The notes: generated by a model not told the origin, from the sequence alone. 64,000 nucleotides of DNA from Halobacteriovorax marinus (GCA_002163155.1 MAAO01000016.1:124001-188000), one strand, 5' to 3'. Counted from the first letter of the stretch, positions 30,872 through 40,560 are shown. Numbers and translations are program-made.

Positions 30872-31303
30872 ATGTCGTCATTCAATCTAGACGTCTACAT
30901 GCCTGTACTGATCTTGATTGCGTTTGCAGTTGTTATGGTAGTCGGCGTTTTAGTAGCAGGTATCTTAATTAGACCTCAGAACCCTGAAGAGCTTAAGCTT
31001 TCACCTTATGAATGTGGTGAAGAGCCTGTTGGACCTGCGTGGTCAAACTTTAATATTCGTTTCTATGTTACGGCACTTGTCTTTATCATATTCGATGTTG
31101 AAGGAGCTTTAATGTTCCCAGTGGCGGCGGTATTTCAAAAATTTAATAAGATCGGACAAGGTGGAGTTCTTTTTGGAACTTTATTTTTATTCGTAGCAAT
31201 TTTAGTGGTTGGGATAGTTTACTGTTGGAAAAAGGGCGACCTTGACTGGGTAAGATCTTACCAAGTGGCTAATGATGATACTTCTAAAAAAGAGGTTAAC
31301 TAA
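30872..31303 (+). CDS. nuoA: NADH-quinone oxidoreductase subunit A
   Basis: Small membrane subunit at the junction between the quinone site and membrane arm of complex I. 143 residues, three membrane helices (about 10-32, 66-88, 96-118). Family motifs: SPYECGEEPVGPA (about 45-57) and RFYVTALVFIIFDVEG (about 65-80), with the conserved Cys and Asp-Val-Glu. GGAG lies 6 bases before the ATG. First gene of nuoAHJKLMN; one-base overlap with nuoH. No nuoB, C, D, E, F, G or I is in this window. Confidence 0.95.
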   Translation: MSSFNLDVYMPVLILIAFAVVMVVGVLVAGILIRPQNPEELKLSPYECGEEPVGPAWSNFNIRFYVTALVFIIFDVEGALMFPVAAVFQKFNKIGQGGVLFGTLFLFVAILVVGIVYCWKKGDLDWVRSYQVANDDTSKKEVN

Positions 31304-32463
31304 TGAATAGTAGTATTGTTTCTTTCCTTTCAGAAATGACAAACTTTGAATTTACTTCACTGCACGCCTTTATCATTTTTGGTATAGCTTGTTTTTTAAT
31401 GGTTAATGTTAGTGCGCTAATTGGTGGTCTCGGTACATATGCAGAAAGAAAAATTTCTGCAGATTTACAAATGAGACAAGGTCCAAACAGAGTTGGTCCT
31501 TTCGGGATACTTCAATTCTTAGCTGATGGTGTAAAGTTACTTTTAAAAGAAATCATCATTCCAACTCAAGCAGATAAAGTACTCTTTTTGATATCTCCTC
31601 TATTATGTCTGGCTGGGGTATTTGCAACACTAGCGGTACTTCCAATATCTAGTGGACTTATTCTTACAGATTTAAATATTGGAATTCTATATGTTTTAGG
31701 AGTTTCTTCACTCGTTGGTGTTGGAATTTTTCTAGGCGGTTACTCATCTAACTCCAAGTGGTCAATGCTTGGTGGTATGAGGGGTGCAGCTCAAATTATA
31801 TCTTATGAAGTACCAGTTACTCTTTGTATCATCTCAATTGTTTTAATGGCCGGTGGTCTTTCAATGACAACTCTTGTGAACGAGCAAGGTGGTCTACCTC
31901 ATCAATGGTATATACTTCACAACCCATTTGCCTTCATTGGTTTCTTTGTTTTCTTTATTGGTATTTTAGCCGAATCGAACAGAGCACCATTTGATCTACC
32001 TGAAGCAGAATCGGAGTTAGTATCTGGTTATCATACTGAATATTCTGGTATGGCATTTTCATTTTTTGCACTAGCTGAATATATTGAAGTGTTTGTTCTT
32101 TGTGGTATTTCAGCAACGCTATATCTTGGTGGATATAAAGTTCCATTTGAATTAGGTTCAGGTGAGCTAATTAATAGTACTTTAGGCGGTCCCGAATTTA
32201 TTGGAAAAGGTATTGGACAATTACTACAGCTAGGTGCTTTCTTTACGAAAACATTTTTACTTTATTATGTAGTGATTTGGATTAGATGGACTCTTCCAAG
32301 ATTAAGAGTTGATCAACTAGTTAGTCTTTGTTGGAAATATCTAACACCAATTTCAATTATTAACTTAATTGGGATTGCTGCTTGGGAATGGATTTTTAAA
32401 GGTCAGTCAATATTTAACTTAATTGCATCACTCCTCCACTCTAGTGGCGGCGGTGGTCACTAA
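31303..32463 (+). CDS. nuoH: NADH-quinone oxidoreductase subunit H
   Basis: Subunit forming most of the quinone cavity and the first proton path. 386 residues, eight membrane helices. Signatures: AERKISADLQMRQGPNRVGP (about 47-66), FLADGVKLLLKE and ILAESNRAPFDLPEAE with LVSGYHTEYSG (about 222-250), all intact. The C-terminal stretch RLRVDQLVSLCWKYLTP is typical. Stop/start overlap with nuoA; 22 bases to nuoJ. Confidence 0.97.
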   Translation: MNSSIVSFLSEMTNFEFTSLHAFIIFGIACFLMVNVSALIGGLGTYAERKISADLQMRQGPNRVGPFGILQFLADGVKLLLKEIIIPTQADKVLFLISPLLCLAGVFATLAVLPISSGLILTDLNIGILYVLGVSSLVGVGIFLGGYSSNSKWSMLGGMRGAAQIISYEVPVTLCIISIVLMAGGLSMTTLVNEQGGLPHQWYILHNPFAFIGFFVFFIGILAESNRAPFDLPEAESELVSGYHTEYSGMAFSFFALAEYIEVFVLCGISATLYLGGYKVPFELGSGELINSTLGGPEFIGKGIGQLLQLGAFFTKTFLLYYVVIWIRWTLPRLRVDQLVSLCWKYLTPISIINLIGIAAWEWIFKGQSIFNLIASLLHSSGGGGH

Positions 32464-32485
32464 AATATAAGGAAGAGGTTTTAGC

Positions 32486-33016
32486 ATGTTTATTGATATC
32501 ATGTTCATTCTATCGGCTTTGCTAACACTGGGTGGAGCATTCGGTGTTGTCGCTAGTAAAAATATTATGCATGCGTGTATATATCTACTGGGAAGTTTGT
32601 TTGGTGTTGCAGGACTGTATGCAACTCTAGGGGCAGACTTTTTGGCGGCAATGCAGTTAGTTGTCTATGCTGGTGGGATAATCATTTTAATGCTTTTTGC
32701 TATCATGTTAACTGGCGGACATAAAGAAGCTGTTAACAAGTTTGGCCTAGATAAAATTCCTTCAATGGGGTCTGTTAAAACATTCCTTATAGGGTCATTC
32801 TCATCATTAATTATTGGGTCGGTAGTTTTAAAAATTATTGCCAGCATTATTAATAGTCATGATGGTTCGGGAAAGTTGCCAGAATTTAGTTCTTCAGTAG
32901 AAAAAATTGGAACACTGTTAGTTACAGACCATGTCCTTTCCTTTGAAATTTCTTCTGTGTTACTACTAGGCGCTCTTGTTGGAGCAGCTGTAATTTCTAG
33001 ACCAAGGAAACAATAA
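32486..33016 (+). CDS. nuoJ: NADH-quinone oxidoreductase subunit J
   Basis: Membrane subunit with the pi-bulge helix that couples quinone chemistry to the antiporter chain. 176 residues, five membrane helices; FLAAMQLVVYAGGIIILMLFAIML (about 52-75, split here only by description) is the conserved third helix with the key Tyr. GALVGAAVISRPRK closes the protein. One-base overlap with nuoK. Confidence 0.94.
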   Translation: MFIDIMFILSALLTLGGAFGVVASKNIMHACIYLLGSLFGVAGLYATLGADFLAAMQLVVYAGGIIILMLFAIMLTGGHKEAVNKFGLDKIPSMGSVKTFLIGSFSSLIIGSVVLKIIASIINSHDGSGKLPEFSSSVEKIGTLLVTDHVLSFEISSVLLLGALVGAAVISRPRKQ

Positions 33017-33321
33017 TGGTATCACTTCCATCGTTTTTATTTGTTTCATTCATTTTATTTCTAGCCGGTATCGTAGTAATGATAGCTAGAAAGAATGTTA
33101 TTGCGATTCTTTTAGGTATTGAGTTGATTCTTAATGCAGCAGCTTTGAATTTTGTTGCTTATACACGTTTCATCAATAATAACCTTGAAGGTCATATTAT
33201 AGCGTTATTTATTATTGTTATTGCCGCGGCTGAAGCTGCTGTAGGCCTAGCAATTGTTATTAGATTTTATCAAATTAGAGAAAGCATCCATATTGATGAT
33301 GCTACTCAATTACAGAGTTAA
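33016..33321 (+). CDS. nuoK: NADH-quinone oxidoreductase subunit K
   Basis: Three-helix subunit carrying two buried glutamates of the proton path. 101 residues; Glu36 in LLGIELILNAA and Glu73 in AAAEAAVGLAIVIR correspond to E. coli Glu36 and Glu72. It is the intact reference for the degenerate K-like protein encoded at 40279. Confidence 0.96.
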   Translation: MVSLPSFLFVSFILFLAGIVVMIARKNVIAILLGIELILNAAALNFVAYTRFINNNLEGHIIALFIIVIAAAEAAVGLAIVIRFYQIRESIHIDDATQLQS

Positions 33322-33338
33322 TTAGGAAGGTTGAGTAA

Positions 33339-35525
33339 ATGGATTACACTATTTCAACTATTGCGTGGATTGTATTATTTCCGTTCTTTGCATTTGTTAT
33401 AAATGCATTTCTAGCGCGTAAAGCAACGAAAATAGCAGTTATTATCAGTTGTGGTGCTATTGCACTATCATCAGTTTGGGCACTAAGAATTTTCAAAGAT
33501 TTTATTTTTGGAAATTATGCAAGTGACTTCTATATTAGAAAAGTCTTTACTTGGTTTGACCTAAACGGTGCTGGCTTAAGCTTTAATGTGAACATGGGTA
33601 TCTATATAGATAACATGACGGCCATTATGCTTTTAATGGTTACAGTTGTTGCGACACTGATTCATATCTTTTCAACTTATTATATGAAGGATGATATGAA
33701 TTATGGAAGAGACGGTCGTTTCTTCGTTTATATGTCACTATTTACTTCAGCTATGCTTGGTCTTGTTCTTTCAGACAACCTTTTGTCAGTATTTATCTTT
33801 TGGGAATTAATGGGATTTTGCTCATATAGCTTAATTGGTCATTACTATGAAAAAGATGGCGCTGGAAATGCGAATATTAAAGCATTTATGACCACAAGAG
33901 TTGGAGATGTTTTCTTCCTTCTTGGAATTCTGGCTATTTGGACAAATATTGGTTCAGTTGGATTTGTAGAAATGTATGCAGCGATTGCTGATGGTGTCTT
34001 CACTGATCCAGCAAATAATGTGTTTGGTATTTCTCTTGCTGCATTTGCAGGTATGTCCATCTTCATGGGGACAATTGGTAAATCCGCTCAGTTCCCACTT
34101 CAAGTTTGGTTGCCAGACGCCATGTACGGACCTACTCCATGTTCAGCACTAATTCATGCTGCCACGATGGTTGCTGCAGGTGTTTACCTTTCTCTGAGAA
34201 TATTCCCACTTTTAGATGTTGCTGGATTAACTCCACTTGTTGCATGGATTGGTGGAATCACAGCTTTTGGAGCTGCTACAATTGCACTTGTTCAGACAGA
34301 TTTTAAAGCTGTCTTAGCCTACTCGACAATTTCTCAGTTAGGTTACATGGTCTTAGGTGTTGGAGTTGGTTCATACAATGCAGCGTTCATGCACCTTATA
34401 ACTCACGCAATTTTTAAGGCTTGTTTATTCTTAAGTGCAGGATCAGTAATTCATTCTTTACATGATCATCATACTCATGAGCATGTTCAAGAAATGCCAA
34501 GAATGGGTGGACTTAGACATAAAATGAAATTCACATGGTTCGCTATGTGGTGTTGTACTCTTGCTATTGCAGGTATTCCGTTCTTCTCTGGATTTGTTTC
34601 CAAAGATAGAATTCTTGGAGATGCTTTAATTCAGGCTCTTCACAACAAGGTCTATATTGTTCCAGCAATTCTAGGATTTGCGGGAGCTCTACTTACTGCT
34701 TTCTACATGTGTAGAATGATGTTCTTAACATTCCACGGTGAGCCAAGAGATAAAGAGCTTTACGAGCATATTCCAGAAGAGAAATTTTCTTGGAATAGGA
34801 ATTTACCTCTTTTAATCCTTGCAGTTTTTACTCTAGGAGTTTGGTTTTCAGGTTCTTTAACGGGTCAGAAACTTGTTAAAGTTGCCAGTCCGGAAGGAAA
34901 ATTGGAATGGTTCTCTACTTTGGTAGTAAAACCAGATGTTAATAAATTTAAGACTTACACAAGTGAAAAATGGGGTAATACTGATACGAGAGTTAAGGGT
35001 ATTGAAAAATCTCACTACGATCCAAAGCATGGAATGACTAACGAAGAAGAAATTCATCATGTTCATCAAGTTCATGTTATTGGTGCAATAGCTTCAATCT
35101 TTATTGCATTTGCAGGTGTATTTATCGCCTACATGATGTACATCAGAAAATCATGGAATCCAGGATGGTGGGTATCAACATTTTCTGGATGGTATAGAGC
35201 TCTTCAAAATAAGTACTATATGGATGATCTTTATATTAAAGGTGTTATTCAGAAAGGATTACTTCCACTAAATAGATTTTTAGCTTGGATAGATATGGGT
35301 CTTTACGACAGATATATTGTTGATGGTTGGGCAGGTGTTTCCAAAGTATTTTACACTTTTTCTAAGTGGTTTGATGATCTTTGGGTAGATACTGTTATGG
35401 TTGATGGAACTGGAGCTAGTGTTAGATTATTTAACGTAGTTCTAAGAACACTGCAGTCTGGAAAGATTCAGTTTTATTTCATTATGATTATTGTTGTATT
35501 AGCTGGTTACATATTAGCGTTATAA
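33339..35525 (+). CDS. nuoL: NADH-quinone oxidoreductase subunit L
   Basis: Distal antiporter-like proton pump subunit, 728 residues, about 16 membrane helices plus the long lateral helix region. Pump residues intact: Glu156 in FWELMGFCSYS (E. coli Glu144), Lys in GTIGKSAQFPLQVWLPDAM, PTPCSALIHAATMVAAG, and Lys in TDFKAVLAYSTISQLGYM. It has a His-rich loop (HDHHTHEHVQ) between helices, common in the family. AGGAAGG precedes the ATG. Confidence 0.97.
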   Translation: MDYTISTIAWIVLFPFFAFVINAFLARKATKIAVIISCGAIALSSVWALRIFKDFIFGNYASDFYIRKVFTWFDLNGAGLSFNVNMGIYIDNMTAIMLLMVTVVATLIHIFSTYYMKDDMNYGRDGRFFVYMSLFTSAMLGLVLSDNLLSVFIFWELMGFCSYSLIGHYYEKDGAGNANIKAFMTTRVGDVFFLLGILAIWTNIGSVGFVEMYAAIADGVFTDPANNVFGISLAAFAGMSIFMGTIGKSAQFPLQVWLPDAMYGPTPCSALIHAATMVAAGVYLSLRIFPLLDVAGLTPLVAWIGGITAFGAATIALVQTDFKAVLAYSTISQLGYMVLGVGVGSYNAAFMHLITHAIFKACLFLSAGSVIHSLHDHHTHEHVQEMPRMGGLRHKMKFTWFAMWCCTLAIAGIPFFSGFVSKDRILGDALIQALHNKVYIVPAILGFAGALLTAFYMCRMMFLTFHGEPRDKELYEHIPEEKFSWNRNLPLLILAVFTLGVWFSGSLTGQKLVKVASPEGKLEWFSTLVVKPDVNKFKTYTSEKWGNTDTRVKGIEKSHYDPKHGMTNEEEIHHVHQVHVIGAIASIFIAFAGVFIAYMMYIRKSWNPGWWVSTFSGWYRALQNKYYMDDLYIKGVIQKGLLPLNRFLAWIDMGLYDRYIVDGWAGVSKVFYTFSKWFDDLWVDTVMVDGTGASVRLFNVVLRTLQSGKIQFYFIMIIVVLAGYILAL

Positions 35526-35555
35526 AAAAATATTTTACATAGTAAGGAGTTGGCG

Positions 35556-37097
35556 GTGAGCGGAACGTCGAATTTATTAAACTGGATTTTATGGATGCCT
35601 ATTCTAGGTGTTCTCGGTATTTTAGTAATACCAAAAGCAAAAGCAGGTGTAGTTAGACTTTGGTCTTTAGCAAACACGTTTATAACTTTAGGTTTGACCG
35701 TAAAGTTATGGATGGGATTTGATAATGCCTTATCTGGTATGCAAGATGCATTTACAATTAAAATGCCTTGGATCAAGCAGTTTCACATTAATTACCACTT
35801 AGCTGTTGATGGAATTTCAATGCCAATGATTATTTTAACATCATTGTTATTCTTTCTATGTGTACTTTGTTCTTGGAAAATTTCTAAGCAAGTTAGAGGT
35901 TATTATGCACTTCTGCTCTTCTTACAAAGTGCCGTTTACGGAGTATTCCTCTCGATGGATTTCTTCTTATTCTATGTTTACTGGGAAGTAATGCTGATTC
36001 CAATGTTCTTTCTTATCGGAATTTGGGGTGGGGAAAACAGAGAATATGCTGCTGTTAAGTTCTTTCTTTATACATTCTTTGGATCAATCTTAATGTTAGT
36101 TGGGATGATTGCTTTATACCACGCAACTGGTGGCGAAGCAGATTCATTCAGTCTTCTTGCTTTAAGAGAGCATGCAGATAAGTTTATTGGTATGAATGTC
36201 TCCTTGTTTGGGTTTGATGTTCCATTCGATAAGTTATTCTTCGTATTTATGTTCATTGGGTTTGCCATTAAAGTTCCAGTGTTTCCATTTCATACTTGGT
36301 TACCTCATGCTCACGTTCAGGCACCAACTGCAATATCAGTTATCCTGGCCGGTGTTTTACTTAAAATGGGAACTTACGGTTTCTTGAGAATTGCTTTTCC
36401 AATTTTTCCTGGAGCAACAGTTTACTTCTCTGAATGTATAGCAGTTCTAGGTCTTATTAATATTATATACGGAGCCTTCTGTGCCATGGCCCAGACTGAT
36501 GTAAAGAAACTGATCGCTTATTCTTCAGTTTCTCACATGGGATTTGTCATGCTTGGTATGGCTGCAATGACTAGTCAGGGATTAAACGGAGCTGTTCTTC
36601 AGATGTTTAATCACGGTACATCTACCGCTATGATGTTCCTATTGATTGGTATTTTATATGAAAGATCTCACCATAGATGGATTGTAAGACCAGATGGTTC
36701 AAAAGGTTTTGGCGGTCTTTATACTCAACTACCTGTGTACTCAATTGTATTCATCATTGCGATGTTTGCATCAATGGGTCTGCCAGGTCTTTCTGGATTT
36801 ATTTCTGAAGCACTTATCTTTCTAGGAATTTATTCAAAATACACAACTATGACTGTAATTGCTCTTCTAGGACTTCTTATTGGTGCAGCTTATCTACTTT
36901 GGATGTTCAAGAGAATGTTCTTTGGAGAAGTTGTTGAAGAGTGTAAGTCTTACGAAGACATGAATGCTAGAGAAATTTTTTACATGACACCACTTTGTGT
37001 AGCAGTAATCGTTTTTGGAATCTGGCCTTCACCTATTCTTAACATTATGAAAGGGTCTGTTAATTCACTTGTAGTTTTATTGGCCAAGTATCAATAG
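35556..37097 (+). CDS. nuoM: NADH-quinone oxidoreductase subunit M
   Basis: Middle antiporter-like subunit, 513 residues. The GTG at 35556 is chosen: AGGAG ends 6 bases upstream, whereas the longer TTG start at 35550 abuts that site. Glu144 in YVYWEVMLIPMFFL, AVKFFLYTFFGS, KVPVFPFHTWLPHAHVQAPT and TDVKKLIAYSSVSHMGFV are intact. Reference for the M-like protein at 42095. Confidence 0.96.
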   Translation: MSGTSNLLNWILWMPILGVLGILVIPKAKAGVVRLWSLANTFITLGLTVKLWMGFDNALSGMQDAFTIKMPWIKQFHINYHLAVDGISMPMIILTSLLFFLCVLCSWKISKQVRGYYALLLFLQSAVYGVFLSMDFFLFYVYWEVMLIPMFFLIGIWGGENREYAAVKFFLYTFFGSILMLVGMIALYHATGGEADSFSLLALREHADKFIGMNVSLFGFDVPFDKLFFVFMFIGFAIKVPVFPFHTWLPHAHVQAPTAISVILAGVLLKMGTYGFLRIAFPIFPGATVYFSECIAVLGLINIIYGAFCAMAQTDVKKLIAYSSVSHMGFVMLGMAAMTSQGLNGAVLQMFNHGTSTAMMFLLIGILYERSHHRWIVRPDGSKGFGGLYTQLPVYSIVFIIAMFASMGLPGLSGFISEALIFLGIYSKYTTMTVIALLGLLIGAAYLLWMFKRMFFGEVVEECKSYEDMNAREIFYMTPLCVAVIVFGIWPSPILNIMKGSVNSLVVLLAKYQ

Positions 37098-37109
37098 AAA
37101 GGTTTTGAA

Positions 37110-38588
37110 ATGGTTTTAAATTATTTAGCAAATATAGGCCGATTCGTACCAGAGATAACACTTATTGTTACTATGGTTGGACTCATTTTCGTTGAGGCAA
37201 CTTACGGAGATGAAGAAAAAGGTAGCTCTAAGGGCTACCTTTATGCGACAGCTTATCTTGGGCTTTTATTTACACTTGTTAAGTTAATTGGTTCTCTAGG
37301 TGATGCGCCTATAGCGATTTACTCAAACTCATTAGTCATCGATCCATTTAGTACCATGATTAAAATCATCATGGTGATTGGTACAGCAGCTTGTATTCAT
37401 TTGAGTAGAAGATCAAGTGATGTATATGAAAACTTAAAAGGTGAATTTGCCATAATTGCTGTTGGTGTACTCATTGGTGGAATGTTACTAGCTTCAGCTA
37501 ATAATATGCTTACACTATATATAGGTATTGAAACACTTTCTATTCTCTCATATGTGTTGGCTTCGCTTAAGAAGAATGATGATCGTTCATCTGAGGCAGG
37601 TCTCAAGTATGCACTATTCGGTGGAATATCTGCAGGGATAATGCTCTTTGGTATGAGTCATATTTTTGGTGTTACTGGAACGATTCAATTTGCTGGAATG
37701 TTAGATAAGCTTAAAGACTTGGATACAGTTCAAATTGCAATCTTAATGCCCTCATTCCTAATGTTCTTCGCAGGAATAGGATATAAAATTGCTTGTGTAC
37801 CATTTCACATGTGGGCACCAGATGTTTACGAAGGATCCCCACTTCCCGTAACAACATTTTTCTCCATTGTTCCTAAAATGGCTGGAATGGCCGTTCTTTT
37901 AAGAGTGACAATGGTATTTTTTAGTGGAGATCAGAACGTTTTACAGATGTCTTGGATAGCCACTCTAAGTGTTGTAGCAGCACTAACAATGACTGTGGGA
38001 AATGTTTCAGCAATCGGACAAAGATCAGTTAAAAGAATGCTGGCCTTCTCTTCAATCTCTCATGCAGGGATGATGATGATGGGTGTTCTTTGTATTTCTG
38101 AAATTGGAACGAGAGCAATTGTATTCTACGGTATAACTTACTTATTCATGACACTTGTTGCTTTCTATATCACTTCGTTTGTTCAAGATGCCTATGGCAA
38201 TGATCACTTCGAAAGATTTAATGGGCTTATTCATAAGCACCCATTAATGGCAATCTTCATGCTAATCACGATGTTCTCTCTTTCAGGTCTTCCACCTTTA
38301 AGTGGCTTCATTGCAAAGTTTAATATTTTCAGTGCACTTATAGATAAGAATTACTATGTTCTTGCGATCATAGCGGGTCTAAACTCTGTAGTAGCTCTTT
38401 ATTACTACCTTAAAATAGTTAAGTTAATGGTGTTTAAAGATCCTGAAAGTGATGAAAAAATTAAAGGCTTTGGCTTTACTAACCAACTAGTAATCACGGC
38501 ACTTACTGTGCCAGTTGTAATGCTTGGGATCTTTTGGGACCAGGTGCTAGTAATGGCAAACGGTGCTAAGATTTTCATTGTTCAGTAA
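37110..38588 (+). CDS. nuoN: NADH-quinone oxidoreductase subunit N
   Basis: Proximal antiporter-like subunit, 492 residues, 14 membrane helices. Glu141 in LYIGIETLSILSYVLASL, KIACVPFHMWAPDVYEGSP and RSVKRMLAFSSISHAGMM are intact. Last member of the normal membrane arm. Its stop overlaps the start of the next small membrane gene by one base (TAATG), physically fusing the second seven-gene set to the nuo operon. Confidence 0.96.
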   Translation: MVLNYLANIGRFVPEITLIVTMVGLIFVEATYGDEEKGSSKGYLYATAYLGLLFTLVKLIGSLGDAPIAIYSNSLVIDPFSTMIKIIMVIGTAACIHLSRRSSDVYENLKGEFAIIAVGVLIGGMLLASANNMLTLYIGIETLSILSYVLASLKKNDDRSSEAGLKYALFGGISAGIMLFGMSHIFGVTGTIQFAGMLDKLKDLDTVQIAILMPSFLMFFAGIGYKIACVPFHMWAPDVYEGSPLPVTTFFSIVPKMAGMAVLLRVTMVFFSGDQNVLQMSWIATLSVVAALTMTVGNVSAIGQRSVKRMLAFSSISHAGMMMMGVLCISEIGTRAIVFYGITYLFMTLVAFYITSFVQDAYGNDHFERFNGLIHKHPLMAIFMLITMFSLSGLPPLSGFIAKFNIFSALIDKNYYVLAIIAGLNSVVALYYYLKIVKLMVFKDPESDEKIKGFGFTNQLVITALTVPVVMLGIFWDQVLVMANGAKIFIVQ

Positions 38589-38908
38589 TGGAAGAACTTG
38601 GAATTCAATTATTTATAATTTTAACGTCAGGCCTAAGTATTTTATTAATTGCTTGGGCCTTGTTCGTTAAGTTCCGAGAAAATAATTTTGAAAGTGACTT
38701 TCCAAAACAGTTTCTCACCAACTCAGTCCCAAATCTAAGAGCATCTCTTCTAATTATTCTATCTTTACTGATAGTGATCACCCTTACGACTATTTTCAAA
38801 AATAGAAGCATTAATGAGCTATTTACGAATGAAAACCTTTTATTAATAGTTCCCATTGTTCTATCATTTATTATTGTATATTTTGTGGAACCATTATCAC
38901 GGAAGTAA
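38588..38908 (+). CDS. NuoA-like degenerate membrane protein (A')
   Basis: 106 residues with three predicted membrane helices at NuoA-like positions. NuoA's YECGEEP...NIRFYVTALVFIIF has an evident but eroded counterpart, FESDFPK...NLRASLLIILSLLIVI. The conserved Cys and the D-V-E after helix 2 are missing. Sequence similarity alone is too weak for certainty; the argument is size, topology, this local match, and its place as first in a series that follows the A-H-J-K-L-M-N order. One-base overlap with nuoN. AT-richer than the nuo genes by eye. Confidence 0.6.
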   Translation: MEELGIQLFIILTSGLSILLIAWALFVKFRENNFESDFPKQFLTNSVPNLRASLLIILSLLIVITLTTIFKNRSINELFTNENLLLIVPIVLSFIIVYFVEPLSRK

Positions 38909-38912
38909 TGAT

Positions 38913-39815
38913 TTGATAGCAACAAGTACCAATCTGGTACCTATGGCACTGACCATAACATTAATTGTTTTCTACCTAATCTCACTAGGTGTGATAGATA
39001 AATTTTTTAGATATTCTAGATCTGAGAATAATCGAACCTTATATAAAAGTTATACAATAACAAATATTCTTAAAATTAGCATAAACAAGACTTCTCTTTT
39101 TTCATTGATAATATCGCTTTTGAGATTCAACAGTATTCTCTATTTAATGATTAGTATCTTACTAGGAAATTTATTTGGAAGTGATATTAAAATTTATGAA
39201 ATCATTTTTATACTCACCTACTTACTCCTAAGCGAGTTTTTAGTATTTTTAAAAACTAAGAAAAAATCTGAAATAAATGAAGTTTCTATGTTCATAATGA
39301 TAATGATTTTAACTCTAGTTTGTATTGGAGTAACCAAAGAGTCACTAAATATAGGAATAAGTACAAAAGTTGAATGGCTTGGAGTAAATGTATTTCTTTC
39401 TGGATGGGAAATATTTAACATTCCATTTCTACTAATACCAATAATTTATATACTAGTATTTTCTTATACTCGCCTCCTTGAGTCGTATAGACAAATAAAT
39501 ATAAAAACTGCGGATCGACTCTTTGATTTTTTAAGTGAAGGTTTCTTATATATTTATTTGGTAACTTTATTTATTAAAACAGTCTTTGGTGGTTTAGAGG
39601 ATTTGTCTCTTACTGGATATGATTTTGTTTTACCTTATTTTAAAATCATAAACTTAACGATAAAGTTTCTAATTATTTCAATAGTAGTAAGACTTTTAAT
39701 AAGGTTTATGCCAACTCAGAATAATAAAAAGCGTTCTAAGAACATTAACTTAACTGTAGCATTGTTATTGGTCATAAATATGTGCTTTGTTTTATACGTA
39801 AGGAACTTGCATTGA
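38913..39815 (+). CDS. NuoH-like degenerate membrane protein (H')
   Basis: About 300 residues, many membrane helices. TTG 38913 is preferred (GGAAG 7 bases upstream, 4 bases after the A' stop) to the overlapping frame from 38856. The order of helices and loops follows NuoH/HyfC: an early basic loop (RYSRSENNRTLYKSY) stands where NuoH has RQGPNRVGP, keeping Asn-Arg, and LFIKTVFGG with IIRLLIRFMPTQ-like basic ends stand where NuoH has LGG and RWTLPRLR. The quinone-site motifs (GPNRVGP, E-x-NR-x-PFD) are lost. Its stop overlaps the J' start (TTGA). Confidence 0.55.
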   Translation: MIATSTNLVPMALTITLIVFYLISLGVIDKFFRYSRSENNRTLYKSYTITNILKISINKTSLFSLIISLLRFNSILYLMISILLGNLFGSDIKIYEIIFILTYLLLSEFLVFLKTKKKSEINEVSMFIMIMILTLVCIGVTKESLNIGISTKVEWLGVNVFLSGWEIFNIPFLLIPIIYILVFSYTRLLESYRQINIKTADRLFDFLSEGFLYIYLVTLFIKTVFGGLEDLSLTGYDFVLPYFKIINLTIKFLIISIVVRLLIRFMPTQNNKKRSKNINLTVALLLVINMCFVLYVRNLH

Positions 39816-40282
39816 TAGCAATTGTTATTACTATTACATTCTTAATTTGCAATATAATAATGTTGATCTCTATTAAGTCTAACTTTAAGTTACTTTTTAG
39901 CTTTATATGTTCATTAATTATTTATGTAGTTCTAAATTTGAATAATTATGCTTATTCACACTTATATTTTTCAATAGTTCTTTTAATGTATTTTATAATT
40001 CTCTCATACGTAAAGTTTTCCCAAACAGGAAGAGTGAGAGTTTTAGCTTCGAATCGAAATGTTTACAGTAATAATTTAATCCCAGTAGTTGCAATACTTA
40101 CTTCTAGTATTTTTATTCTTCTTTTACTTGAAAATATAAATGATGAAATTCTAAATGAAGGAATTGATAAAACAATTCTAAATACAGTAGATGTTTTTAA
40201 TTTCCAGGAAATACAATTTGCAAGTGTAGTATCTATATTAATTTTAATAATTTTTACAATAAATAGGGTTAAAGAGAAATGA
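39812..40282 (+). CDS. NuoJ-like degenerate membrane protein (J')
   Basis: About 156 residues with five predicted membrane helices, the size and topology of NuoJ (176). The TTG at 39812 is preferred: AAGGAA lies 6-7 bases upstream and the codon overlaps the H' stop. The NuoJ helix-3 signature with VVYAGGIIILMLFAIML is replaced by LYFSIVLLMYFIILSYVKF, so assignment depends mainly on gene order. Four-base overlap with K'. Starts of H' and J' share the same ten bases TTGATAGCAA. Confidence 0.5.
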   Translation: MIAIVITITFLICNIIMLISIKSNFKLLFSFICSLIIYVVLNLNNYAYSHLYFSIVLLMYFIILSYVKFSQTGRVRVLASNRNVYSNNLIPVVAILTSSIFILLLLENINDEILNEGIDKTILNTVDVFNFQEIQFASVVSILILIIFTINRVKEK

Positions 40283-40560
40283 CTTACATATCAATTATTA
40301 TGTTAATAATGATTACTATGATTGTTGGAATACAACTAATGTTTGGAAGGCAAAACGCTGTTGATTTTTTTCTATCATTAGTAAGTTTTTTTAGTTCATT
40401 TGTCCTTATTTCCTACTTGTTAGAAATAACTAAAAAAGTAGATTTTAACGGATCATTAGTTATTGTTTTCGGAATTATGTTTTTAGTGATTTTGATAACC
40501 GCCGTAATTGTTAGATTGTCATCGTATCAAGCTAGAGGCAATAGCAATATAGAGGGTTAA
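40279..40560 (+). CDS. NuoK-like degenerate membrane protein (K')
   Basis: 93 residues, three membrane helices, matching NuoK (101) in size and topology. NuoK's GIELILNAAAL has its counterpart GIQLMFGRQNAV: the proton-path Glu36 is Gln19 here. The second pump glutamate is also gone (AAAEAAVGLAIVIR versus LVILITAVIVRLSS, keeping the closing V-I-R). So the gene product keeps a NuoK-like fold signature while lacking both functional carboxylates. ATG overlaps the J' stop by four bases. Confidence 0.62.
   Translation: MTYISIIMLIMITMIVGIQLMFGRQNAVDFFLSLVSFFSSFVLISYLLEITKKVDFNGSLVIVFGIMFLVILITAVIVRLSSYQARGNSNIEG

Noticed and set aside
38605-38925. 106-residue minus-strand frame opposite A'
   Set aside because: Antisense shadow of a coupled operon gene without start signals or homology.
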